Shown in pieces: positions 54,118 to 61,567 of a stretch of 64,000 nt of DNA. A program made the position numbers and the translations under genes. How positions within the stretch are numbered: position 1 is the stretch's first letter; the number at the start of each line of letters is the position of its first letter. This DNA comes from Hymenobacter lucidus (GTDB lineage: Bacteria > Bacteroidota > Bacteroidia > Cytophagales > Hymenobacteraceae). The notes beneath the pieces were generated by a model, which saw only the letters and a program-made list of their open reading frames with translations, had not been told where the DNA came from and ran no database searches. Where the stretch lies: assembly GCF_020447265.1 (NCBI RefSeq), contig NZ_JAJADR010000001.1:992001-1056000 (forward strand), in the 5' to 3' direction.

Positions 54118-55193
54118 GCTTCTAGGCGAGTTCGTGGGTCAGCTTGGTACGACAGCCAATCGGCTAAAATTTGCGCCAGCAGCCGGGTCAGCGCAATCAG
54201 CAAAACGCCGCCCAGCAGAACAGGGAAATCATGGGCAGCGGCTGCCTCGGCCAGCAGGCGGCCCATGCCGGGCACCGCAAATATCCACTCTACTACGACT
54301 GCCCCGGCTACCAGTGCCGGTAGCAGGTCGGCTATATAGATAATAGCGGGCAATAAGGCATTGCGAAGCGCATGACGCCGTACTACCAGTCGATTGGCCA
54401 AACCCTTAGCCCGGGCCGTCACCACGTAGTCGGTTTTCAGCTCTTGTTGCAGGGAGTTGTCGAGTTGCACAACCAAGGCAGGCAGACTCACTAGCACCAA
54501 GCTTAGCAACGGCAACGTGATATGGTGCAGAAAGCCAAGTAGCTGACTGTTCCAGGAGGCTGTGCTATCCGCTCGGCCCATGCCATAAGCCGGAAAGAGC
54601 GCCAGCATATCGGGGTTAGCCAGTAGTAGCAGCAATAGCAGCGCCACAACAAAGAGCGGCAGGGCGTGTAGCATGTGTAACCCGCCCAGCACCGCGTACC
54701 GGATGCCACGGTAGCGGGCTAGCAGCAGCGTGAGGACATGCGCCGCCGCAATAGTTACCAAAAAAGCCGCAATGGTCAATGGCAGCGTAGAGCCTAGGGC
54801 GCGGAGCAGCAAAGCCGTCACTGGTTGGTTGTCCCGGAAAGAATAACCTAAATTACCGTGTAGCAAGTCGCGCAGCCAGATATGGTACTGATTGTGCAAT
54901 CCATTCCACTGCCAGCGCCAGCGCAAAGTGGGTGAACGTGACGGTGACTTTGGCGCGGCGGCTGGTGTCAGATAGAACAGCGGTAAATCCAGGCCCAGGC
55001 GCTGATGGAGTAAGCGTTCCGCGGTTTGAGTCTGCTCCGGCGTAGCGGTGCGCGCCGATAGATTGCCGCCCCGGGAGCCTTCAAAACCCAGTGGATTACT
55101 TGCTAAGGCACGACTCAGTAGGAAAATAACCGACAAAATGGCCCAGGCTGCCGGCAAAGAGTGTACCAGACGGGAAACCAGGAAGCGTCTCAT
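54114..55193 (-). CDS. Oligopeptide ABC transporter permease, DppB/OppB type
   Basis: A 359-aa inner-membrane permease. OppB-type start RRFLVSRLVHSLPAAWAIL, periplasmic loop with LRDLLHGNLGYSFRDNQPVT, and the EAA contact loop VTARAKGLANRLVVRRHALR. About six helices. An insert of 40 residues near 95-125 is rather long. It lies 3 bases after the binding protein and overlaps the next permease. ATG at 55193. Confidence 0.92.
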   Translation of the reverse strand: MRRFLVSRLVHSLPAAWAILSVIFLLSRALASNPLGFEGSRGGNLSARTATPEQTQTAERLLHQRLGLDLPLFYLTPAAAPKSPSRSPTLRWRWQWNGLHNQYHIWLRDLLHGNLGYSFRDNQPVTALLLRALGSTLPLTIAAFLVTIAAAHVLTLLLARYRGIRYAVLGGLHMLHALPLFVVALLLLLLLANPDMLALFPAYGMGRADSTASWNSQLLGFLHHITLPLLSLVLVSLPALVVQLDNSLQQELKTDYVVTARAKGLANRLVVRRHALRNALLPAIIYIADLLPALVAGAVVVEWIFAVPGMGRLLAEAAAAHDFPVLLGGVLLIALTRLLAQILADWLSYQADPRTRLEA

Positions 55194-55196
55194 GCG

Positions 55197-56933
55197 TCAC
55201 TGGGCAACGGGCTTCTCCCGAATGGCAGTTGCCGTGTAGCCCGGCCGAAGCCCCGAAACCTGCAGATTGGTGAGCCGGCTGGCGGCCGCCAGCCGGGAGC
55301 GTAGAAAAAACAGAACCGTCAGCGGCTTTTCGTCGTGCAACACTCGTTGAAATTGCCTGATAAGCTTAATCTGGCGGCTTTCCTGCTCTTCAACGGCTAT
55401 GGCTTCGATGAGTCGGTCACTGCTGGTAGTGGCAAAGCCCATGTAATTGCCGGCTCCAATACTGTTGGAATGAAGAATAGGAGCAAAGTTGTACACAAAT
55501 GGATTGCCAGTAACGGTAAACAGATACATGTCTACTGAGCCTGACCGCAGCTTTTCCCAGAACAGTGAAGACTCCAGGGGCTGAGGCTGAATAGGAATGC
55601 CAATTTGCCGGGCAGTGTTGCGCAGCTGCAGCGCTATGGTTTCAAATGCTGGGTCCCCGACCCGGTAGCTAAGCGACAAAGCAAGCTGCTGCGCCTGGCC
55701 TGAATGTCCCTGCCGCGTCCAATTGCCAGAAGACTGCCGTTGCCAACCCGCCTTTTGCAGCAGCCCAACAGCCGCGTCCACATCATAAGCGGTTAGGGGC
55801 AGGCTGTCGTTGTATAGGCGCCCCGAATTTGGATTTATCAAGCCCACGCTCGGGTAGGCCATGCCCTGCTGAGTGGCCTGAATAAGGGCCGGCACGTTAA
55901 ATAAATGAGACAAGGCCTGGCGGGTAAACTTATCCTGTAAGGTAGGCTGCCGGGTATTAAAGCAGGCCGTTATCATCTTATAGGAGTCGGTGGTGTAGAA
56001 CTGCAGTTCTGCCTCCTTGTCTTTGGTTTGGCGTAGTCGTTGAAACTCTTTGGCCGGCATCATTGGGTACACGTCGATATCACCACGCCGTAAGGCCAGC
56101 ACGGCAGTTGCCTCATCCGGAATGATTTGATAATCGAGCCTTACCGGGTGGGCTTGCAGGGGAAGTAAATCGGAGTGCAGCGTGTCGGCCCACCAAGTAG
56201 CCTTACGCTTGAATGTAACGTAGCGGCCCGGCTCCCAGCTTTCTAGGGTATAGGGGCCACAGCCGGGCAGTCGTTCGGGATGATGGTCGAGTTGGGCTTG
56301 TTTGTAGCGCTGTACAAAAGCCCCAATAGCCGGATGATGCTCATCACCGGCCGTATCGGCCCGTAGCGTGGCCAACGAGAAAGGGCGTAATTGACCTTGC
56401 GGATCCAGTGGATACTCAGGCAGGATAATATAGTCGCCTGATGACCACTTATACTCAGGTGAACGGCCGGCACAGATCAGGGTGAAACGCCGGTCATCTT
56501 TCGGATCGAGTTTTATATCCCGAATAAAGCCCCATTGGGATTGGTTGCTCTCCGTCGGTAGGCCCGGGCAGTTCATCACTTTGAGTGTGAAGGCAACATC
56601 ACGGGCTGATACTGGCCGACCGTTGTCCCACACAGCTGCAGGTCGTATCCGGTAAGTCAGCAGTGTCAGGGAATCGGTATACGCTACCGTCGGCAACGAT
56701 TCAGCCAAGCAGGGGGTAAATTGCTGCTTGCTGGGGTCAACAAATAATAAGCTTGAATACAACAGATTTGCTGCTTCAAGAGCATTTTCATTTGGCAAAA
56801 TCAGCGGATCCATATTTTCAGGATCCCGTGCCCAACGAATACGAATCGGAGACTTAGTGCTTTCCTGATGCGAAGAGCAGGCGCCCACGACGCCGCTCAC
56901 CACAACCAGGAAACCAAATAAAAGCTGCTTCAT
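55197..56933 (-). CDS. Oligopeptide-binding lipoprotein of an ABC transporter (SBP family 5)
   Basis: A 578-aa solute-binding protein. Lipoprotein signal KQLLFGFLVVVSGVVGACSS (Cys19). Family marks: IRWARDPENMDPLILP, LTYRIRPAAVWDNGRPVSAR, DVAFTLKVM, GCGPYTLESWEPGRYVTFKR, and KFTRQALSHLFNVPALI. It should capture peptides (or similar) and hand them to the DppB/DppC permeases that follow at once. ATG 56933; the open frame to 56978 is longer but not needed. A small peptide frame lies 88 bases upstream on the same strand. Confidence 0.92.
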   Translation of the reverse strand: MKQLLFGFLVVVSGVVGACSSHQESTKSPIRIRWARDPENMDPLILPNENALEAANLLYSSLLFVDPSKQQFTPCLAESLPTVAYTDSLTLLTYRIRPAAVWDNGRPVSARDVAFTLKVMNCPGLPTESNQSQWGFIRDIKLDPKDDRRFTLICAGRSPEYKWSSGDYIILPEYPLDPQGQLRPFSLATLRADTAGDEHHPAIGAFVQRYKQAQLDHHPERLPGCGPYTLESWEPGRYVTFKRKATWWADTLHSDLLPLQAHPVRLDYQIIPDEATAVLALRRGDIDVYPMMPAKEFQRLRQTKDKEAELQFYTTDSYKMITACFNTRQPTLQDKFTRQALSHLFNVPALIQATQQGMAYPSVGLINPNSGRLYNDSLPLTAYDVDAAVGLLQKAGWQRQSSGNWTRQGHSGQAQQLALSLSYRVGDPAFETIALQLRNTARQIGIPIQPQPLESSLFWEKLRSGSVDMYLFTVTGNPFVYNFAPILHSNSIGAGNYMGFATTSSDRLIEAIAVEEQESRQIKLIRQFQRVLHDEKPLTVLFFLRSRLAAASRLTNLQVSGLRPGYTATAIREKPVAQ

Positions 56934-57021
56934 GAAGAGGTTTCTGCTCGGAGAGAGTGCCGGGCAAGTTAACAACATTCTACAGGAAGCCGAACGCTAT
57001 AGTGCGGAAGGGACTAGAAGC

Positions 57022-57174
57022 TTAGTCACCGCCCCAGCCACCGCCACCTTGGTCGTTGCCAGTTGGTACTACAACAATAGGATTATTATTTCCAGACGCC
57101 TGGGCATCGGTACGCTCAGGAGAAGAAGTAAAGCTGGAGAGCTGAAGCAGGGCAATTGCAATGAGTTCTAACAT
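57022..57174 (-). CDS. Small Gly-rich peptide, candidate signal precursor
   Basis: A 50-codon frame from ATG 57174 to the stop at 57022. The N-terminus MLELIAIALLQL is hydrophobic, the middle polar (SSPERTDAQASGNNN) with PIVVVPTGND, and the end is QGGGGWGGD. It is 88 bases upstream of the binding lipoprotein on the same strand, so it probably heads that operon. It resembles no named family I can recall. It could be a peptide pheromone precursor, a leader peptide or noise. See the finding on a peptide-signalling module. Confidence 0.5.
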   Translation of the reverse strand: MLELIAIALLQLSSFTSSPERTDAQASGNNNPIVVVPTGNDQGGGGWGGD

Positions 57175-57546
57175 GGCGCTCTATATGGTTGAGGTGGTTA
57201 GGCGTTTGAACATTACAAAGGTGCTCTACATTTAGGCCGTCGTAAAGGAAAGAACTAGCGTAAAAGTGACTTGAATTATTCCGTAGATAACTATGACTTG
57301 TGCACTGTGATATTTGAATTATGTCAACAGTATAAGTAATTACACCTTAGGGTGTAAGCGCTAGACTTTGGCAATATATTGCAATTGTGACTTTTTGCTT
57401 TTTTAATGGACGAAATTACTCAACTACAAAGGTGCAGAGGGATATCGAAAATTATAAAGGAAGTATTTCAATTGTTTGTGACAGTAATTATTTTGCTTTT
57501 TCCATCTTGCAATAGTCTATAGAAGAACTAAAACGCTGTTTAGAGT
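57175..57546. promoter_or_regulatory. AT-rich divergent control region with two palindromes
   Basis: The space between the peptide/importer operon (leftward) and the TPR-like gene (rightward). It contains TACACC-TTAG-GGTGTA (57341-57356) and the perfect palindrome GCAATATATTGC (57371-57382). TACAAAGGTGC occurs twice (near 57215 and 57424); on the minus strand these give CACCTTTG, close to a -7 box. It is clearly AT-rich compared with its surroundings. No gene is seen in it. Confidence 0.5.
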
Positions 57547-59088
57547 ATGGAAAAGCTGAGTAATCTAGCAAAGATTGTGACAGATCGTCGCATGAAAGAA
57601 TCACCGTTATTTGATTTTTCCGCTAAGAAATCCTCCAACAAAGATCTTAAGCTAATCAGGCTTTTGGAGGAAGAGCCCGATAGTACGCAACTGCAACTTA
57701 CGAAGGCCCTATATGGTAGGGCTTCGACCGCCAACAATACCTCTTTCCGTAAGCTAAAGTCCCGGGTACAGCAGAAGCTCCTGAACCATCTTTATTTTTT
57801 GGAGCAATCCGACCCTCGCCATTTGGTATCGAGAAGATACGAGTTGCAATGCATCGGGTTATATCATCAGGTAACAATCCTATACAGAGAAGGCGAGTAT
57901 ATGCTGGCGGAGCAACTGTTGCGCAAGTGTTTGCGGCAGGCTCTGGAAGGTGAATTTACCGAGTATGCTGTACTGGCGACCCGCTTGCTAAGCAAATTGT
58001 ATGTAGATCTTCGGCAGCCGGCACGCTACCGGGCGGCTAGTAAGCAACTCAACCAGCTGCAGCAGTTAATGGCGCTGGAAGATGAAGCAGGCCAGATCTA
58101 CCTAAGTAGTAAAATGGCGCAGGCGCACACGGTACGGTCGCGCCGGGCACTGCTAAACGAGCTACCGGGCTATCTGGCTCAGCTGCAAAAGCTGCACGAC
58201 AAAGCGAAAAGCTACACTACGTTCAACTATCTGTATCTGATCCAGCTGACTTTACTGGAGTTTACGGGTAATTACGAGGAGATAATCAAAATAACCACGG
58301 CTACCGAGAAGCTGTGGGCTAAGGGCAAGATCAACCGGCGACGATTTGACAGCCGGTTCAATAACTACATGACGGCTTATGCTTATTTGCACAACAAGCA
58401 GGCAGACAGGGGGTTGGTTTTGTCAGAAGATTATCTTAAGGATTTCCACCCGTCTTCTGGCAACTGGTTCTTCTTCATGGAGAACTATGTGCTGCTGGCC
58501 CTGCATGCCGGACAATACAGCCAGGCGCAGCAGTTGCTGGAAATGGCTCATAAAAACCCCTATTTCCGCAAGCAACGTGCTGCGCCGCGGCAGCGCTGGG
58601 ACTTGTACAAAGCCTATATCTACTTCTTACAGCCTGAAAATTCGCCCCTGACACTGCGACACTTCAATCAGTTCTTGCAGACCGTGCCCGACTATAGCCG
58701 CGACAAGCAGGGCTATAACGTGGCTATTCTGATTTTGCAGTATCTCAACTTCCTGCGGCGCCAGGATGTTGAGAACTTGCTGGCCCGTCTGGAAAGTCTA
58801 CGCAAGTACGAACAGCGCCACTTGCGGGAATCGGCGACGTTGCGCAGCCAGCTGTTTTTTCGGCTACTGGTACTTACCGTTAAAGAAAATTTTGATCCTG
58901 AAGCTTGCCAGAAAAAGGGACAACCGCTGCTCAACCGTCTGCACGAAGCCCCACAGCCTGGGGAAGCCTATGCCGAAATTGAAATCATCCCCTACGAAGC
59001 CTTGTGGGGAATAACGCTGGACATTCTGCGAGCTAACCTAGCGGAAAATAAAACCGCCGAACAGGCGCAACGGGCCCGGGTAGCCTAA
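57547..59088 (+). CDS. Helical TPR-like protein, possible peptide receptor
   Basis: A 513-aa almost wholly helical protein, not assigned to a named family. The N-terminus is KLSNLAKIVTDRRMKESPLF, then LQLTKALYGRASTANN, FRKLKSRVQQKLLNHLYFLE. From about 100 on there are repeating paired helices of the TPR type (GEYMLAEQLLRKCLRQALEG, YTTFNYLYLIQLTLLEF, HAGQYSQAQQLLEMAHKNPY, QGYNVAILILQYLNFLRRQD). No signal, membrane helix or clear DNA-binding helix-turn-helix. The divergent partner is a small peptide frame with an oligopeptide importer, which suggests, without proof, a peptide-responsive regulator like the RRNPP proteins of Firmicutes. ATG at 57547. Confidence 0.8.
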   Translation: MEKLSNLAKIVTDRRMKESPLFDFSAKKSSNKDLKLIRLLEEEPDSTQLQLTKALYGRASTANNTSFRKLKSRVQQKLLNHLYFLEQSDPRHLVSRRYELQCIGLYHQVTILYREGEYMLAEQLLRKCLRQALEGEFTEYAVLATRLLSKLYVDLRQPARYRAASKQLNQLQQLMALEDEAGQIYLSSKMAQAHTVRSRRALLNELPGYLAQLQKLHDKAKSYTTFNYLYLIQLTLLEFTGNYEEIIKITTATEKLWAKGKINRRRFDSRFNNYMTAYAYLHNKQADRGLVLSEDYLKDFHPSSGNWFFFMENYVLLALHAGQYSQAQQLLEMAHKNPYFRKQRAAPRQRWDLYKAYIYFLQPENSPLTLRHFNQFLQTVPDYSRDKQGYNVAILILQYLNFLRRQDVENLLARLESLRKYEQRHLRESATLRSQLFFRLLVLTVKENFDPEACQKKGQPLLNRLHEAPQPGEAYAEIEIIPYEALWGITLDILRANLAENKTAEQAQRARVA

Positions 59089-59099
59089 CCCTTACGCCA

Positions 59100-59597
59100 C
59101 TATGGGCGGCTACGGACCGTGGTGCTGGCATGGACCCCTGCGCTGGCCTTTTTGGCCGGAGCTACGAGTGTTTTCTTGGTAACCGGTTGGGTTACTGCTT
59201 TCGGGGCAGGTGCTGTGGTAGGTAGAACCGGCGCTGATACTGCTGCAACTGTGGCAGCAGCCGCTACAGGAGTGCTGACGGCAACGTAGCGCTGATATTG
59301 CGCATCGGTCAATACTCCTTTCAGCTTGTCTGCATACTCTTTCGTAACAACAGCCATTTTGCTTTGCAGCAAGGCCGGATCAATGCTATACATCTGCTTC
59401 AGGTCATTCTCCTGCACCAGTCGGTCATACGTAAGCCGCTTTACTTGGAACATACGGGAATCATCCAGGGAAATTTGCTGGGCCAGTTTGCGGGTGTCTT
59501 CGGTAGCTTGGGCACGCAGATCAGGTGTCTGCTGAGCTTTGGCTACTAGGCTGTGCATAGAGGCGGCAACAAGAAGGAAGAAGCAATATTTCTTCAT
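59100..59597 (-). CDS. Small exported protein with Ala/Pro/Thr tail
   Basis: A 165-aa protein. Signal peptide CFFLLVAASMHSLVAKA; a helical part (EDTRKLAQQISLDDSRMF, YDRLVQENDLKQMYSIDPAL, VVTKEYADKLKGVLTDAQYQ) that resembles LTxxQ-type periplasmic proteins by the LTDAQY end; then a low-complexity Ala/Pro/Val/Thr tail. It is convergent with the TPR-like gene. Function unknown. ATG at 59597. Confidence 0.75.
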   Translation of the reverse strand: MKKYCFFLLVAASMHSLVAKAQQTPDLRAQATEDTRKLAQQISLDDSRMFQVKRLTYDRLVQENDLKQMYSIDPALLQSKMAVVTKEYADKLKGVLTDAQYQRYVAVSTPVAAAATVAAVSAPVLPTTAPAPKAVTQPVTKKTLVAPAKKASAGVHASTTVRSRP

Positions 59598-59934
59598 GGT
59601 AGGCGGAAGCGAAGGTGACTATGCGAGTAAGTATGGCACAAATAAACAAAACAATATTGATATAATGCAGTAAGGTGAAAAATATATTGGAATATGGTAA
59701 GAAATAATATTTCAACTCGTGTGTAGCACAAAAAAGTCTTATCCAATGCTTACGTTTTATGCCAGCATCAAAATGACTGCTAGTCGTAAGAGTCTTTCGC
59801 ACAGCAGAAATGCCTATCAAACAACAGGCTATGCCAATAATGTAGCATAGCCTGTTGGTAGGGGCGGTATAAGGCGAGGTGCTATTTCATAGCATCATTA
59901 CTAGAAAGCAGGATTCAACCGGGCTGTTGCGTGA
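59598..59934. other. Intergenic region, no gene seen
   Basis: AT-rich stretch that should contain the promoter of the small exported gene. Apart from the hairpin at 59822-59857 I see no structure or gene. Confidence 0.5.
59822..59857. terminator. Hairpin after the LytTR regulator
   Basis: Perfect 13-bp stem (59822-59834 with 59845-59857), 10-nt loop, 78 bases after the stop; T-run weak. Confidence 0.55.
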
Positions 59935-60666
59935 TTAGAACTTATTCAGCCGCTGCAATACGTCCCGTACGTACGTCTGCCCGATGGGAATTTGCTTGTT
60001 TTCAATCGTAATGGTGTTATCCTCAATTGCTTGCACTCTTTTGAGGTTCACGATAAACGAGCGGTGGGCTCGCACGAATACCGAAGAGGGAAATTTCTCT
60101 TCCACGGCTTTCATGGTGCTGTACACGATGAGCTTACTGTGCGGCATTACGATGTGAACATAGTCGCCGAGGGCCTCTACGTAGCATACGTCGTTGAAAA
60201 GGACTTTCACCAGCTTGGTATCGACCTTCACGAAAGTAAAATCCGGGTCAGTGCTGGTGGGGGCCAAAATGGTAGCTGTGGAAGCCGCAGCAGTTTCGGA
60301 CAGCTCCAGGGCTTTTTGGGCCGCCTTCAGAAAGCGGGCGTAGCTGATGGGCTTTACTAGATAGTCGACCACATCGTGCTCGAAGGCCTCGACAGCGTAG
60401 TGCTTGCTGCTGGTAATGAGAATAACCAGGGGCGGATTCTGGAGCGTGCTTAGCAGGTCGAGGCCCGACATCAGGGGCATTTCAACGTCGAGGAAAAGCA
60501 GATCGACGGGCTGGGTACGGAGCACTTCGGCCGCGGCCATGGCACTGTCGTAGCTCCCGACAGCGGTTAGGAAAGGCGTATTGTTGATGCAGTTGATAAC
60601 GATCTGGACGGATAGCGGATCATCGTCGACGACAAGGCAACGCAGCGTGGAAAGAGGTGTTGGCAT
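59935..60666 (-). CDS. LytTR-family response regulator
   Basis: A 243-aa two-component regulator. Receiver domain (about 8-125) with acidic DDD pocket (RCLVVDDDPL), phospho-acceptor Asp60 in FLDVEMP and conserved Lys in VDYLVKPISY; LytTR DNA-binding domain (about 145-243: FTFVKVDTKLVKVLFND, YVEALGDYVHIV, FVRAHRSFIVNLKRVQ). No cognate histidine kinase lies in the window. A TACCTTTG box on the minus strand (60679-60672) ends 5 bases before the ATG, so the mRNA may be nearly leaderless. The REC-Hpt gene is directly upstream. Confidence 0.95.
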   Translation of the reverse strand: MPTPLSTLRCLVVDDDPLSVQIVINCINNTPFLTAVGSYDSAMAAAEVLRTQPVDLLFLDVEMPLMSGLDLLSTLQNPPLVILITSSKHYAVEAFEHDVVDYLVKPISYARFLKAAQKALELSETAAASTATILAPTSTDPDFTFVKVDTKLVKVLFNDVCYVEALGDYVHIVMPHSKLIVYSTMKAVEEKFPSSVFVRAHRSFIVNLKRVQAIEDNTITIENKQIPIGQTYVRDVLQRLNKF

Positions 60667-60721
60667 AAGGCCAAAGGTATAAGAAGACGTGACAAGTAAA
60701 ATATTAACCGCCGGAAGGTGG

Positions 60722-61534
60722 TTATTCCGCCGCAGAATTGCGCATCCGATGCTCCAGATGCGGATACAAAGCAGTCAGCTGACGCCCGATGATTTCGACC
60801 AGATACCGCGAATTAGCCGCGTTGAGGGACGTTGCCGGCCTTTCCAACTTTTCCAGATGCTGCTGGATGACGGGCACGCCAAAATATACGACCTGCCCCT
60901 TAAGCTTATGCGCCAGCCGGGCCTGAGCCGGCAAATCGGGTGCCGTGGAGGCCGCCAAGAGCTGCTGGTAGAGCACGGGCGTTTGCTGCAGAAAAGTGCT
61001 GATGATCTGGGCAATGAACGACTCACTGCCCGCCGCCAACTCTTCCAGCAAATCCCAATTGGGAAAAATAGCCCGGTTTTGCTCACTAATGAAATCGGAC
61101 GCCGTAGTAGTAGCGGCCGGAGCGGGCGGGCCGGGGCTGGTGAAGCGTAGCAGGCTGGCGTGCAGCAGCACTGGGTCGAAGGGCTTGGGCAGCGTAGCAT
61201 TCATGCCTGCCTCCAGGGCCCGGGCCTGATCCTGAGCCGAAGCCGAAGCAGTAAGCCCGATTATGGGCAGCTGCCGCAGCCGCGCGTGGCCCCGCAGCTG
61301 GCGGGTAGCTTCATATCCGTCCATTTCCGGCATCTGAATATCCATCAAGATGGCGTCGAAAGGCTGGGCGGTAGCTATGCTCACGGCTTGGCGGCCATTG
61401 TCGGCCAGAGTAGTTTCCACGTTCCAGTCTTCCAGCGCCCGGCATACCACCAGCTGGTTCAGCTCATTATCATCAACGACCAGCACTCGCAGGGCAGGCT
61501 CGAAAGAGGGCAGCTGGATGTAGGAAGTAGGCAT
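60722..61534 (-). CDS. REC-Hpt hybrid phosphorelay protein
   Basis: A 270-aa protein with a receiver domain (about 15-130; RVLVVDDNELNQ, Asp65 in MDIQMPEMDG, Lys in TLPKPFDP) and a C-terminal Hpt domain (about 160-260; His209 in ARLAHKLKGQ). This is the layout of a phosphorelay shuttle between a hybrid kinase and an output regulator such as the LytTR protein encoded 55 bases downstream. The kinase is not in the window. ATG at 61534. Confidence 0.93.
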   Translation of the reverse strand: MPTSYIQLPSFEPALRVLVVDDNELNQLVVCRALEDWNVETTLADNGRQAVSIATAQPFDAILMDIQMPEMDGYEATRQLRGHARLRQLPIIGLTASASAQDQARALEAGMNATLPKPFDPVLLHASLLRFTSPGPPAPAATTTASDFISEQNRAIFPNWDLLEELAAGSESFIAQIISTFLQQTPVLYQQLLAASTAPDLPAQARLAHKLKGQVVYFGVPVIQQHLEKLERPATSLNAANSRYLVEIIGRQLTALYPHLEHRMRNSAAE

Positions 61535-61567
61535 GAGAAGATGCTGAAAAACAACCCGGATTACGCT

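Noticed and set aside
56932-57171. A 79-codon frame on the plus strand opposite the small peptide
   Set aside because: It overlaps the start of the binding-lipoprotein gene and has no family likeness; the minus-strand 50-codon frame is more plausible.
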